A stretch of 32,384 nucleotides of DNA from Candidatus Zipacnadia bacterium (GTDB lineage Bacteria > Armatimonadota > Zipacnadia > Zipacnadales > UBA5352). How positions within the stretch are numbered: the stretch's first letter is position 1; each line of letters opens with the position of its first letter. The notes under the pieces were generated by a model. That model was not told the origin of the DNA. It did not search any database and was given only the letters and a program-made list of their open reading frames with translations. Of this stretch, positions 8,176 to 16,066 are shown piece by piece. The stretch covers positions 1 to 32,384 of the forward strand of contig JALGVA010000047.1 of the NCBI GenBank assembly GCA_029820295.1, written 5' to 3'. A program made the translations under genes and the position numbers.

Positions 8176-9204
8176 TCAGAACGGCCCCAGCGGCTCGCCG
8201 GTCACAGTTGACTTGACCATGCGGTCGTAGATGGTGAAGTAGCGCGTCACCGCGGTGCCCGGCGGGATGATCTCGTTGACCTTCGCCAGCTCCTCCTCGG
8301 TCAGCTCGATTTCCGCCGCCCGCAGCGCCGACTCGACATGCGCCACCGTGCGCGGGCCCGTGATCGGCGCGGTGATACCCGGCTGGGCCGCGCACCACGC
8401 CAACGCGAACTCCGCCAGCGACACCCCGCGCGCCTCGGCCAGCGGGATAAGCGCCTCGACCAGGTCGAGCGTCTTCTCGGTCAGGCGCTCGTGGCCGTCG
8501 CGCTGTCCGACCTCCTTGAACTTGTGGCCCTCGGGGATGGGTTGGCCCTTGCGGTAGACGCCGGAGAGCACGCCTCCCGCGAGCGGGCCGAAGGGCACAA
8601 TGCCGATGCCGTAGCGCATCGCGGTCCAGACCAGCTCCATCTCGGCGCGGCGGTCGGTGAGGTTGTAGGGCGGCTGCTCGGCCACGATCTGCGGCCCGCC
8701 CATCCTGTCGGCCTTCCACAGCGCCTCCATGATCAGCGGCACCGGCCACTTGGAAGTGCCTACATAGAGGATCTTGCCCTGATCGACGAGCGTGTTGAGG
8801 GTGTCGAGCGTCTCCTCGATGGGCGTGGTGATGTCGGTGATGTGCAGGTAGAACAGGTCGATGCGGTCGGTCTCCATGCGCCGCAGCGAGTCCTCGACCG
8901 CGCGCGTGAGATGGTAGCGGCTGGCCCCGTGGTCGTTGGGGCCGTCGCCCATGCGCGCCACCGCCTTGGTCGCCAGCACCACGTCATCGCGCTTGCCGTT
9001 GGCCACCAGCGCGCGGCCGGTGAACTCCTCGGCCACGCCGCGCGCGTAGACGTCGGCGGTGTCGATGAAGTTGATGCCCCCGTCGATGGCGGTGTCGATG
9101 ATGCGGTGCGCCTCAGGCTCATCGGTGGAGCCGCCGAAGTTCATGGTCCCGAGGCAGAGCTTCGAGACCCGCACGCCACTGTTGCCGAGCTGTCGGTATT
9201 CCAT
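8176..9204 (-). CDS. Aldo/keto reductase (paralog 2)
   Basis: The product has 342 residues. It begins MEYRQLGNSGVRVSKLCLGT. The tetrad is intact: Asp49 and Tyr53 in FIDTADVYARG, Lys80 in LATKAVARMG and His121 in FYLHITD. LYVGTSKWPV and ITAPITGPRTVAHVESALRA fit the cofactor-binding barrel end of the general AKR group that includes L-glyceraldehyde-3-phosphate-reductase-like enzymes. ATG 9204 is chosen because GGAGGG lies seven bases upstream. It is divergent from the QueG-like gene at 9345, leaving a 140-base promoter region. It is only distantly similar to paralog 1, so the two are not a recent duplication. Substrate unknown. Confidence 0.93.
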   Translation of the reverse strand: MEYRQLGNSGVRVSKLCLGTMNFGGSTDEPEAHRIIDTAIDGGINFIDTADVYARGVAEEFTGRALVANGKRDDVVLATKAVARMGDGPNDHGASRYHLTRAVEDSLRRMETDRIDLFYLHITDITTPIEETLDTLNTLVDQGKILYVGTSKWPVPLIMEALWKADRMGGPQIVAEQPPYNLTDRRAEMELVWTAMRYGIGIVPFGPLAGGVLSGVYRKGQPIPEGHKFKEVGQRDGHERLTEKTLDLVEALIPLAEARGVSLAEFALAWCAAQPGITAPITGPRTVAHVESALRAAEIELTEEELAKVNEIIPPGTAVTRYFTIYDRMVKSTVTGEPLGPF

Positions 9205-9344
9205 TCGCGTACCCTCCGCGTCAATACGTAGTCGAGCGCCCACAGAACCTTCGCTGCCCGCGCGCGCCATCCTCCGCGCGGAGGAATCGTCGCCGCCCTC
9301 GCGAACCTTCGCCGACCGCCATCATCGCCGGACCAGGGAGAGCC

Positions 9345-10325
9345 ATGATCACAGCACAGGATGTGAAGGACTGCGCGCTGGAGATGGGCGCCGACCTCGT
9401 GGGCATCTCCTCGATGGACCGCTGGGAGGGCGCCCCCAAGCAGATGGACGCGCGCTACATCGCCCCGGACGCGAAGTCGATGATCGTGATGGGCTTCCGC
9501 ATCCCGCGCGGCACGCTGCGCGGCATCGAGGAGGGCACCTTCTACGTGTCCTACGCCTCGATGGGCTACGCGGCCATCAATCACGTGCTGCAGCCGATGG
9601 TGCTGTGGCGCGTGACCGCGCTGATCGAGGACGCGGGCTACGAGGCGGTGCCGATCCCCAACAACTTCCCGTGGTGCAACACCGATGGCAGTGGCCAGGA
9701 CCTGTCCAGGATCGGCGTGCACAACCCGGCGTTCTCCATGCCGGTGTCGCCCGACAAGCCCGCGCCGGACGTGTTCGTATCCATGCGCATCGCCGCCTTC
9801 ATGGCCGGGCTGGGCGAGATCGGCTGGTCGAAGATGTTCATCTCGCCGAAGTTCGGCCCGCGCCAGCGCTTGGCGATGATCCTCACCGACGCCCCGCTCG
9901 AGCCCGACCCGATCTACGACGGCCCGCCGCTGTGCGACCGCTGCATGGAGTGCGCGCGCGAGTGCACCGGCGGGGCCATCCCGACCGACCCGAACGACTC
10001 GATCAGGATCACGGTGGCCGGGCACGAGCTGGAGTGGGCGAACATCAACTACGTGGACTGCAGCCGCTACTTCTGCGGCGCTTCGGAGGAGTACAACCCG
10101 TTCATGGTGACCAAGGCGGACCAGGAGGGCTTCCAGCAGCCGGTGAGCCAGGGGCAGCGCTACAAGGTGGGGCCGACCTATGACTACGGGCGCGCGCTGG
10201 AGGGCGCGAAGGGCTGCATCCGCGCGTGCATGATCCACCTCGAGGAGCAGGGCAAGCTGGGCAACAGCTTCGACCGGCCCTTCCGCCGGCGGCCGGAGTG
10301 GAAGCTGGCCTGGCCACGGGAGTAG
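9345..10325 (+). CDS. QueG-like 4Fe-4S reductase family protein (paralog A)
   Basis: The product has 326 residues. The organisation matches epoxyqueuosine reductase / reductive-dehalogenase-like proteins: an N-terminal helix-rich region (ADLVGISSMDRWEG), then GLGEIGWSK (156-163) and FGPRQR, the place of the corrinoid-contacting loop in QueG, then a 4Fe-4S motif CDRCMECAREC (Cys197, 200, 203, 207). Further Cys at 239, 244, 291 and 295, the last two in GCIRACMIHLE, could complete a second cluster. It lacks the usual second CxxCxxxCP motif of QueG and the HEAT-like C-terminus, so it is probably not the housekeeping queuosine enzyme. Start ATG 9345 follows AGGGAGAG. The Gfo/Idh gene follows on the same strand after 67 bases. 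Two paralogs lie at 20036 and 22828. Confidence 0.8.
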   Translation: MITAQDVKDCALEMGADLVGISSMDRWEGAPKQMDARYIAPDAKSMIVMGFRIPRGTLRGIEEGTFYVSYASMGYAAINHVLQPMVLWRVTALIEDAGYEAVPIPNNFPWCNTDGSGQDLSRIGVHNPAFSMPVSPDKPAPDVFVSMRIAAFMAGLGEIGWSKMFISPKFGPRQRLAMILTDAPLEPDPIYDGPPLCDRCMECARECTGGAIPTDPNDSIRITVAGHELEWANINYVDCSRYFCGASEEYNPFMVTKADQEGFQQPVSQGQRYKVGPTYDYGRALEGAKGCIRACMIHLEEQGKLGNSFDRPFRRRPEWKLAWPRE

Positions 10326-10392
10326 CATCCCCCGCGATGACTGCACCGGCAACCTGCACCGCATGGCGCGCGCGGAACCGGGAGGCAGATTC

Positions 10393-11298
10393 ATGATCAG
10401 GATCGGGATCGTGGACGCGGACAGCTCGCACGCGCCGGAGTTCACGCGGCGCATCAACCACGTGGGCATCGAGGAGGAGCAGTGGGTCGAGGGCGCGCGC
10501 GTGGTCGCGGCCTACCCCGGCTTCTCCGAAGCGGTCGCCGACGCGCGCACCAAGAACGAACAGTACACGCAGGCCCTCGTCGAGTACGGCGTGGAGATGG
10601 TGGATTCGCCCGAGGCGCTGCTCGGCGAAGTGGACGCGGTCATGATCGAGTCCGATGACGGGCGCAGACACTACGCGCCGGCGCGGATGTTCATCGAGCA
10701 GGGCGTGCCCACGTTCGTGGACAAACCGATGGCCTGCGCGCTCTCCGAGGCGGTGGAGTTGGCGGAGCTGGCGCGGGAGCGCGGCGTGCCGCTCTACTCC
10801 GCTTCATCGCTGCGCTACGCGCCCGAGGTGGTCGAGGTCGCCTCCGGCGAGGCCCTCGGCGCGGTGGTCGGCGCGGACGCGATCTCGCCCTCGAAGGTGG
10901 CGGTCGAGGACGTGCCGGGGCTCATGTACTACGGCATCCACGCGGTCGAGACGCTGTATACGCTGATGGGGCCGGGCTGCGAGTCGGTGCAGGCGATCGA
11001 CAGCCCCTACGGGATACTGGTGACCGGGCGCTGGCGCGACGGCCGCCTGGGCTCAGTGCGGGGCTTCGTGAAGGGCGTGGCGGGCTTCGGCTTCCGGGCG
11101 GTGGGCGAGACCGGGACGCGCCAGGAGATGGTGAGCGCACAGTACATCTACCGGGAGCTGCTCAAGCGCGTGATCGCGATGTTCGAGACCGGCGAGCCAC
11201 CGATCGACATCCGCGAGACGCTGGAGATCATCGCCTTCATCGAGACGGCGCTGCGTTCGGCGGAGACGGGCCGGCGCGAGCATCTGCCGGCGGTCTGA
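10393..11298 (+). CDS. Gfo/Idh/MocA-family oxidoreductase (short form)
   Basis: The product has 301 residues. The N-terminus IRIGIVDADSSHAPEFTRRI is a Rossmann strand, but with D-A-D-S-S-H in place of the usual GxGxxG, a variant seen in some Gfo/Idh relatives. VDAVMIESDDGRRHYAPARMFIEQG and FVDKPMAC (Asp110-Lys111-Pro112) correspond to the family E/D-K-P motif with the catalytic Lys. GIHAVETLYTLMG carries the usual His of the C-terminal sheet. It is shorter than typical members (330-400 residues). Start ATG 10393 has GGAGG upstream. The likely reaction is NAD(P)-dependent oxidation or reduction of a sugar or cyclitol; the substrate cannot be named. It follows the QueG-like gene and is probably co-transcribed. 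Confidence 0.85.
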   Translation: MIRIGIVDADSSHAPEFTRRINHVGIEEEQWVEGARVVAAYPGFSEAVADARTKNEQYTQALVEYGVEMVDSPEALLGEVDAVMIESDDGRRHYAPARMFIEQGVPTFVDKPMACALSEAVELAELARERGVPLYSASSLRYAPEVVEVASGEALGAVVGADAISPSKVAVEDVPGLMYYGIHAVETLYTLMGPGCESVQAIDSPYGILVTGRWRDGRLGSVRGFVKGVAGFGFRAVGETGTRQEMVSAQYIYRELLKRVIAMFETGEPPIDIRETLEIIAFIETALRSAETGRREHLPAV

Positions 11299-11531
11299 CG
11301 TCGCCGGGGCGGGCGTGAGCGCCTTTCGCACGGCCGCTAAGGTTACGCATTTTCGTACCAGGGTCACGGATTCCCCTGCCACGGCCGTCTCGCCCGCGGG
11401 CGGTTGCCGTGGTCGCATGCAGCGCGGGTAGCGACACCCGCCGGTCGCCGGTGGCCTTGCGGAAGTCGCGCGTAGCCGCCTGCAGTGGCGTATCCCCGGG
11501 CACGGGAGTAAGCAGCGCTTATCTCCGCGCA

Positions 11532-11552
11532 GGTCGAGCATGCCTGCCCGAC
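11532..11552. repeat. Imperfect hairpin similar to the one at 31228
   Basis: The left arm ggtcgagca and right tgcccgac pair with one mismatch around TGCC. It differs by few bases from the perfect hairpin ggtcgggca/tgcccgacc after the YprB-like gene. It sits 13 bases beyond the stop of the Gp37/Gp68-like gene, where a terminator would be expected. The 266-base gap 11299-11564 otherwise shows no gene. Confidence 0.4.
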
Positions 11553-11564
11553 GCCGCTGCCGCG

Positions 11565-12296
11565 TCAAGCCACACAGCCGGACGCATCGACGCCCGCGGG
11601 CATGGCGTCCCAGGTGCGACCGAGAAGCTCGCGGCCGGCGGCCTTCTTGTTGACGCCGCCCCACTGCTTGAAGAAGAACGGGATGCGGCGCGCGTCGGCA
11701 GCGGCCTTGAGCGCCAACACCCACTCCTCGGCCATGGGCCGCGCGCCCGGCCCCGACTCTCCGCCCACGATCACCCAATCGATGCCCGTCAGGTCCACGT
11801 TGACAATCGGCCCGATGAGCGGCTCGAAGGAGACGAAGCGCAGCGCCGCGGGCACCCGGCGCAGGTGGTCGAGGCGGAAGGTGTAGTCCTGGTTCTCGAC
11901 GCTGACGCCCGCCCAGACGTTGTCCGGCCAGTCGATGCCCGGCGCGAGTTGGGCCATGCGCCCGGGGCGCTTCGTGAGCACCTGGAAGATGTGGTGGTCG
12001 GCGGCGCGCATGGTGGCGAAGACGCGCCGGATGAAGTCGAGCGGCACGTGCCGGTGGAACAGGTCACTCATGGAGTTGACGAAGATGATGTGCGGACCGG
12101 TCCACTCCAGCGGATCGGCGAGGCACTCCTCGTGGGTGACGACCTCAAACTCGCGGGCGTACTTGGGCTGGCCCATGGCGCGCAGCCGGCGCGCCATGCG
12201 CTCCGCGTAGCAGTTGTCGCAGCCCGGGCTGATCTTCGTGCACCCGGTTACCGGATTCCATGTGCAGTCGGTCCACTCGATCTGTGAGAGCGTCAT
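11565..12296 (-). CDS. Three-Cys-motif phage Gp37/Gp68-like protein (DUF5131), TcmP partner
   Basis: The product has 243 residues and matches the Gp37/Gp68 (DUF5131) family: SQIEWTDCTWNPVTGC, then CTKISPGCDNCYAERMA with Cys19, Cys26 and Cys29 as a compact three-Cys motif thought to hold a 4Fe-4S cluster like radical-SAM enzymes. Also present are HIIFVNSMSDLFH, VLTKRPGRM, the VSVENQDYTFR strand, FVSFEPLIGP, WVIVGGESGPGARP and FFFKQWGG, all conserved in the family. ATG 12296 is chosen over ATG 12302: AGGAGGG ends right at the upper ATG but six bases from the lower, and 12296 forms an ATGA overlap with the tcmP stop. It is the second gene of a coupled pair. The target of the pair is not known. 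Probably acquired. Confidence 0.9.
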   Translation of the reverse strand: MTLSQIEWTDCTWNPVTGCTKISPGCDNCYAERMARRLRAMGQPKYAREFEVVTHEECLADPLEWTGPHIIFVNSMSDLFHRHVPLDFIRRVFATMRAADHHIFQVLTKRPGRMAQLAPGIDWPDNVWAGVSVENQDYTFRLDHLRRVPAALRFVSFEPLIGPIVNVDLTGIDWVIVGGESGPGARPMAEEWVLALKAAADARRIPFFFKQWGGVNKKAAGRELLGRTWDAMPAGVDASGCVA

Positions 12297-13423
12297 GACC
12301 ATCCCTCCTTTCGAGGCGGGAACGTCACCATGACCTCATCAGCGAAAGTCCGCTTTCCTTCCCTCATGCGCCGCTGCTCCGCAGGCGGTTGAGCCACGAT
12401 CACTCCCTCTTCCTCCATCTGGCGAAGCACATCCTTGTAGTTCTTCTTCACGAACGGAGTCCCCACTTGGTGCTTCTCGAAGACTTGCTTCATTGAGAGA
12501 GTCCGTCCGGCGAAGTGCTCTAGAAGCAGGTCCCGAAGATCACTAAGGGGCCGCGCGTACTCGAAGAGTATTCCGTAGCGCTGGTCGGCTGGGTTGTACT
12601 CGAAGCGAGGCACACCCTCCCCGGCGCCTGAACTCTCGCGTGCCATGATGTCTTTCATTATCGTGTAGCCCTTGACGTGTCGACAGACGTGGATCAGGTG
12701 GTGACTCGCGCGAGTGCCCTCTTGATTCCTCACGCGGAACGGCAGCCCAAAGTCCATGCCCCGGCGCCTCAATGCCTGGACGAATTCCTCAACCACGGCC
12801 AACTCCCTGTCCACGCGCCTGAACGCCTCAATGCGCGCGCGCACTGCGGGCCAGTCGGCCGCGCCAAAGAGGAACTCCATTCTTGGCTGGACGCCCAGAT
12901 TCGAGACGGCGAGGTTGATGCGGTTGGTGTTGAAGAAGACGATGCACTCGCGCGCGAAGCCCGCAGTAAGAGTGCCGATCAGGTCCAACGAAATGCCGCT
13001 GTAGCCAAAGGGATCAAGGAAGGTGATCGTCGGAACTTCCGGCAGGGCTGCGAGGAGTTGTGCATCATCGCGGCCGACGGTGAGATTGAGGGTCTTCGGA
13101 TGGTGGCGGAGTTGGGCGATACCGGGAATGGACGCGATGTTGTTGACCAAGTGCTTGTAGGTGTCGCTGTCGGAGTCGTTGAACACCGTGATGAGATGCT
13201 TGCGCAGCCGGGAGTCGCTGATCGCGCGTTGCAGGATCAATAGCGGGACCGAGAGCGTGCCGTCCTCGTACTTCCCGCGCCCCGCATAGAAGTCTGCGTA
13301 GCATACGTCTCCTGTGGTGCGTGACAGCATGACGTTTGACCAAGCATCGAAGTACTTGTCAACTATCGTGATCTTCACGCGCGACGCGTCGCTGGGCAGA
13401 TCCCAAAAGTCGTTCTCTGTCAT
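12293..13423 (-). CDS. tcmP: Three-Cys-motif partner protein TcmP
   Basis: The product has 376 residues, of the family repeatedly found beside Gp37/Gp68 three-Cys proteins. Visible hallmarks are VKITIVDKYFDAWSNVM, the D-F-Y-A-G-R-G loop (about 44-50, placed like motif I of a Rossmann methyltransferase), TFLDPFGYSGI (DPFG 137-140, like a DPPY-type motif), the RMEFLFGA segment and a winged-helix-like C-terminus (LSMKQVFEKHQVGTPFVKKNYKDVLRQMEEEG). ATG 13423 has GGGGGAGG just upstream. Base composition is visibly less GC-rich than flanking genes, pointing to transfer. It overlaps its partner by four bases (ATGA). A LexA-like palindrome lies upstream. Methyltransferase activity is an inference from fold motifs, not demonstrated. 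Confidence 0.92.
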   Translation of the reverse strand: MTENDFWDLPSDASRVKITIVDKYFDAWSNVMLSRTTGDVCYADFYAGRGKYEDGTLSVPLLILQRAISDSRLRKHLITVFNDSDSDTYKHLVNNIASIPGIAQLRHHPKTLNLTVGRDDAQLLAALPEVPTITFLDPFGYSGISLDLIGTLTAGFARECIVFFNTNRINLAVSNLGVQPRMEFLFGAADWPAVRARIEAFRRVDRELAVVEEFVQALRRRGMDFGLPFRVRNQEGTRASHHLIHVCRHVKGYTIMKDIMARESSGAGEGVPRFEYNPADQRYGILFEYARPLSDLRDLLLEHFAGRTLSMKQVFEKHQVGTPFVKKNYKDVLRQMEEEGVIVAQPPAEQRRMREGKRTFADEVMVTFPPRKEGWS

Positions 13424-13445
13424 GGTTCCTCCCCCTGCACCGGCA

Positions 13446-13461
13446 TCGAACATCTATTCGA
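13446..13461 (-). promoter_or_regulatory. LexA (SOS)-box-like palindrome upstream of tcmP
   Basis: TCGAAC-ATCT-ATTCGA lies 22 bases before the tcmP ATG. It matches the mycobacterial / Gram-positive-type LexA operator TCGAAC-N4-GTTCGA at 11 of 12 fixed bases. The site would sit over or next to the promoter, suitable for repression. This is inference from the sequence alone; the LexA site preference of this organism is unknown. Confidence 0.45.
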
Positions 13462-13468
13462 TACCAGT

Positions 13469-14779
13469 CTAACCAGCGGCCCGCTCCGTGTCAAGCACTC
13501 CGAGCATCACATCCGTCACCGTCTCCGCGTCGGAGGTGCTGGCGCCGGCGAGGCCGTGGGTCCAGAGCAGGAACAGGCGGTCAATGGCGTTGTGGCCGAC
13601 CGGACGCTCCAGGCTCGGGCCCCAGTTGGGCAGCGTCGGGTCGGGCTCGGAGACGCGCTGCACCGCGAAGCTGTCGCCCAGATCGTCGGAGACCAGCAGG
13701 TAGATCTCCTTGCTCGGGTCCACCCAGTTGCCACGCTCGCCCACCCCCGCAGCGATGTAGAGCCGTCCGCCCGCGATGGTCGCCACGTTCGGCTGCGAGA
13801 AGCGCGGCGGGAAGCCCGCCGCCGCCTCCACGAACGGGCGCAGCGAGATGCCCTCCCAGCCCTCCCGCCAGCGCCACAGCACCAGGTCGGTATCCTCCTC
13901 GGAGTGCACCACCGGGAAGTAGGGCCGCGACTGCTCGTCGCATACCACGTTGCCCGCGCGCAGGTCCAGGCCCTCGCCCAGCTCGATCATCGCGCCGGGC
14001 GTCCGCGGCGTGACCGGCAGCGAAAGCTCCGTCCCGTCCATGAGCGTCCAGGTGTCGCCGCCATCGCGCGAGACCATGTGCCCGGCGGCCTTGCCCGCCG
14101 CCGGGTGCATGTCATACACGTGGAAGACCAGGTGCAGCGAGCCGTCGGGCGCCACCGTCAGCGCGTTGCCGAACTGCGTGTAGCCATCCGGCACCGCGGC
14201 GCTGACCAGCTCGCGCGGCTTGGTCCACTCCCCGCCCGCCGGTCGGCGCTGGTACATCACCCGGCAGGGCACGTCGCCGCCGCGGTAGGCGATGTGCAGC
14301 GTGTCGTGCGCATCGCAGACGAGCGACGGATAGGTACACTTGTAGCCGAACTCGGGCAGGGCCTCCCACCCGGAGGCATCGTTGGGCCGCGCCGAGCGCG
14401 CAAACTGGAAGGGCCCGTGGTGCGGGCCGAAGACCACGTAGAGGTAGCCCCGTGAGTCGGCGCACGTCGCCGGCCCGGCGTGGTTGTCCACGCCCGAGCC
14501 GATCAGCACCGGCGCGCTGATCTCGCCGGTCGCGTGGTCATACGTGACGACCATGGTGTCGGCCAGCGCGTCCAGCCAGGTGATGTGCGTGCGCTCGCCG
14601 ACGGTCAGGATCTTGTTGCTCATGTCATACAGCGACGCGCGGGTCGAGCCGTGCTGCGACAGCATCACGATGCGTTCCACGGTCACCGGCAGGTCTCCCT
14701 CCTGGGCACAGGCGCACGCCGACAGCAGCGCGAACGCGATAGCAGTCACGATTGTGGCGCCGCTGGTCGTGCGGAACAT
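13469..14779 (-). CDS. BNR_4-type beta-propeller lipoprotein (sialidase-like fold)
   Basis: The product has 436 residues. The N-terminus TAIAFALLSACAC carries a lipobox-like L-S-A-C (Cys22), so it may be a lipoprotein, or be cleaved by signal peptidase I before QEGD. The body is a BNR_4 domain: VDNHAGPATCADSRGYLYVVFGPHHGPFQ, YKCTYPSLVCDAHDTLHIAYRGGD, DGYTQFGNALTVAPDGSLHLVFHVYD and a Asp-box-like SRDGGDTWTL. Successive G-x-L-H/Y-x-V-F strands mark the blades. Family members bind or hydrolyse polysaccharides such as ulvan or alginate fragments; catalytic residues are not certain here. Start ATG 14779 has GGGAG nine bases upstream; ATG 14816 is an alternative. It ends 45 bases before the tcmP start. 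Confidence 0.82.
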   Translation of the reverse strand: MFRTTSGATIVTAIAFALLSACACAQEGDLPVTVERIVMLSQHGSTRASLYDMSNKILTVGERTHITWLDALADTMVVTYDHATGEISAPVLIGSGVDNHAGPATCADSRGYLYVVFGPHHGPFQFARSARPNDASGWEALPEFGYKCTYPSLVCDAHDTLHIAYRGGDVPCRVMYQRRPAGGEWTKPRELVSAAVPDGYTQFGNALTVAPDGSLHLVFHVYDMHPAAGKAAGHMVSRDGGDTWTLMDGTELSLPVTPRTPGAMIELGEGLDLRAGNVVCDEQSRPYFPVVHSEEDTDLVLWRWREGWEGISLRPFVEAAAGFPPRFSQPNVATIAGGRLYIAAGVGERGNWVDPSKEIYLLVSDDLGDSFAVQRVSEPDPTLPNWGPSLERPVGHNAIDRLFLLWTHGLAGASTSDAETVTDVMLGVLDTERAAG

Positions 14780-15086
14780 GGTGTGCGGCTCCCTTTGCGC
14801 GGGCATGGGTTCACCGCCTGCTTCGCCCCCGTCGCCGCCCGGGCCTTCACAGCAACAGGGCTCCTCCCCCGCCCGGCTGCGCCGGGCACCCCCTCCCCCT
14901 TCCGTGCGCGGTGCGCGCGGGGGCGGGAGAGGGGCATACGGCGAACGCGCTGCACGGAACGGAGCGCATCCGAGAGCACGCCAATGGCAAGGGCCTGAAT
15001 CAGCCCGCGGCTGGAGGTGACCGCGCGGCGGCGGCGAACCCGGCGAGAGCTTCGAAGCGCCGCATATCCAGGAGGAGTCAGTTCCC
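14780..15086. other. 307-base divergent intergenic region
   Basis: No gene is seen between the divergent BNR_4 and isomerase genes. The region holds a perfect 7-base hairpin (gcccggc TGC gccgggc, 14871-14887) next to the C-rich/G-rich hairpin repeat at 14889-14934. Promoters for both neighbours must lie here, but no convincing -35/-10 pair is visible. Confidence 0.5.
14889..14934. repeat. C-rich / G-rich hairpin repeat, copy 1
   Basis: A C-tract arm (cccctcccccttccgtg) and a G-tract arm (gggggcgggagagggg) form an imperfect inverted repeat around a short GC hairpin. The same plan occurs at 15884-15930 and, inverted, at 15955-15997. Confidence 0.55.
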
Positions 15087-15854
15087 ATGAAGCCTATCAA
15101 GCAGTCCGTGTGCTGGGGCGTCGTCGCCTCGGCCGGCGAGCCCGCCGACGTTGCGCGCCAGGTCAAGGAGATCGGCTACGCCTCGATCGAGATGAGCCCG
15201 CCCGAGATCTTCCCGGTCATCAAGGACGCCGGGCTGGACATCGCCATCTTCGTCGGCCACAAGTCGCTCGCCGACGGCCTCAACAAGCGCGAGAACCACG
15301 AACGCATCTACGACGAGCTGATGGCCAGCTTCGAGCTGGCCGAGCAGTACGATGTGCCCAGCCTGCTGTGCCTGTCAGGCAACCGCTACGAGGGCGTGAG
15401 CGACCTGCAGGGCGCCGAGATCTGCGCGGAGATCCTCGCCCGCGTCGCGCCCACCGCCGAGGAGAAGGGCATCAACCTGTGCATGGAGCTGCTCAACTCG
15501 CGCGTCAACCACCCCGGCTACATGTGCGACTCGACCGAGTGGGGCGTGCACGTGTGCAAGATGGTTGACAGCCCGCGCGTCGCGCTGCTGTATGACATAT
15601 ATCACATGCAGATCATGGAAGGCGACCTGATCCGCACGATCCAGGACAACATCGCCTGGTTCAAGCACTTCCACACCGCGGGCAACCCCGGCCGCCACGA
15701 CATGGACGATCAGCAGGAGATCTACTACCCGGCCATCGCCCGCGCCATCGCCGAACTGGACTACGACGGCTACGTCGGCCACGAGTTCGGTCCGAAGGGC
15801 GAGGACCGCATCGCGGCGGCGCGGGCCGCGTACGAGACGTGGAACGTCGGCTGA
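15087..15854 (+). CDS. Hydroxypyruvate-isomerase-like TIM-barrel sugar isomerase/epimerase
   Basis: The product has 255 residues, the usual size for the AP-endonuclease-2-type TIM barrel group. It begins KQSVCWGVVASAGEPADVARQVKEIGYASIEM, as in hydroxypyruvate isomerase (Hyi) and related epimerases. Metal ligands are in place: Glu134 (LCMELLNSR), Asp170 (LLYDIYHMQ), His196 (KHFHTAGNPGRHD) and Glu233 (GHEFGPKG). The HTAGNPGRH stretch is close to the Hyi/OtnI signature, so it probably isomerises hydroxypyruvate or a related keto-acid or keto-sugar. ATG 15087 follows GGAGGAG. It is flanked on both sides by copies of the C-rich/G-rich hairpin repeat. No tight operon partner. Confidence 0.88.
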   Translation: MKPIKQSVCWGVVASAGEPADVARQVKEIGYASIEMSPPEIFPVIKDAGLDIAIFVGHKSLADGLNKRENHERIYDELMASFELAEQYDVPSLLCLSGNRYEGVSDLQGAEICAEILARVAPTAEEKGINLCMELLNSRVNHPGYMCDSTEWGVHVCKMVDSPRVALLYDIYHMQIMEGDLIRTIQDNIAWFKHFHTAGNPGRHDMDDQQEIYYPAIARAIAELDYDGYVGHEFGPKGEDRIAAARAAYETWNVG

Positions 15855-15883
15855 CGGCGCCCCCCCGTCCTCGCGTCGCTCGG

Positions 15884-15930
15884 CCCCCCTCCCCCTTGCG
15901 ACGCTGCGCGTCGCGGGCGGTAGAGGGGGG
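15884..15930. repeat. C-rich / G-rich hairpin repeat, copy 2
   Basis: The arms are a C-tract (cccccctcccccttgc) and ggtagagggggg around a perfect 7-base stem gcgacgc/gcgtcgc with loop TGC (15898-15914). Same family as 14889-14934. Confidence 0.6.
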
Positions 15931-15954
15931 ACGGCAACGGCATGCGGCTTCGAT

Positions 15955-15997
15955 CCCCCCTCCCACCCTCGGACCGAAGGTCCGAAAGGGAGGGGGG
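15955..15997. repeat. C-rich / G-rich hairpin repeat, copy 3 (inverted)
   Basis: A central 7-base stem tcggacc/ggtccga with loop GAA is framed by ccccctccc on the left and gggaggggg on the right, giving nearly complementary arms of about 20 bases. Read on the minus strand it matches copy 2, so copies 2 and 3 form an inverted pair downstream of the isomerase gene. Confidence 0.6.
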
Positions 15998-16066
15998 CCG
16001 GCGATAGCCGGGGCGGGAGGAGGTGCCGTTGGCTTCCGGCCGTCGGGGGAGCGGAGCGACCGAGAC

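Noticed and set aside
12300-12302. ATG 12302 as the start of the Gp37/Gp68-like gene
   Set aside because: The ribosome site touches this ATG; ATG 12296 has proper spacing and overlaps the tcmP stop.
13451-13453. ATG 13453 as the start of tcmP
   Set aside because: It lies inside the LexA-like palindrome and has no ribosome site; 13423 does.
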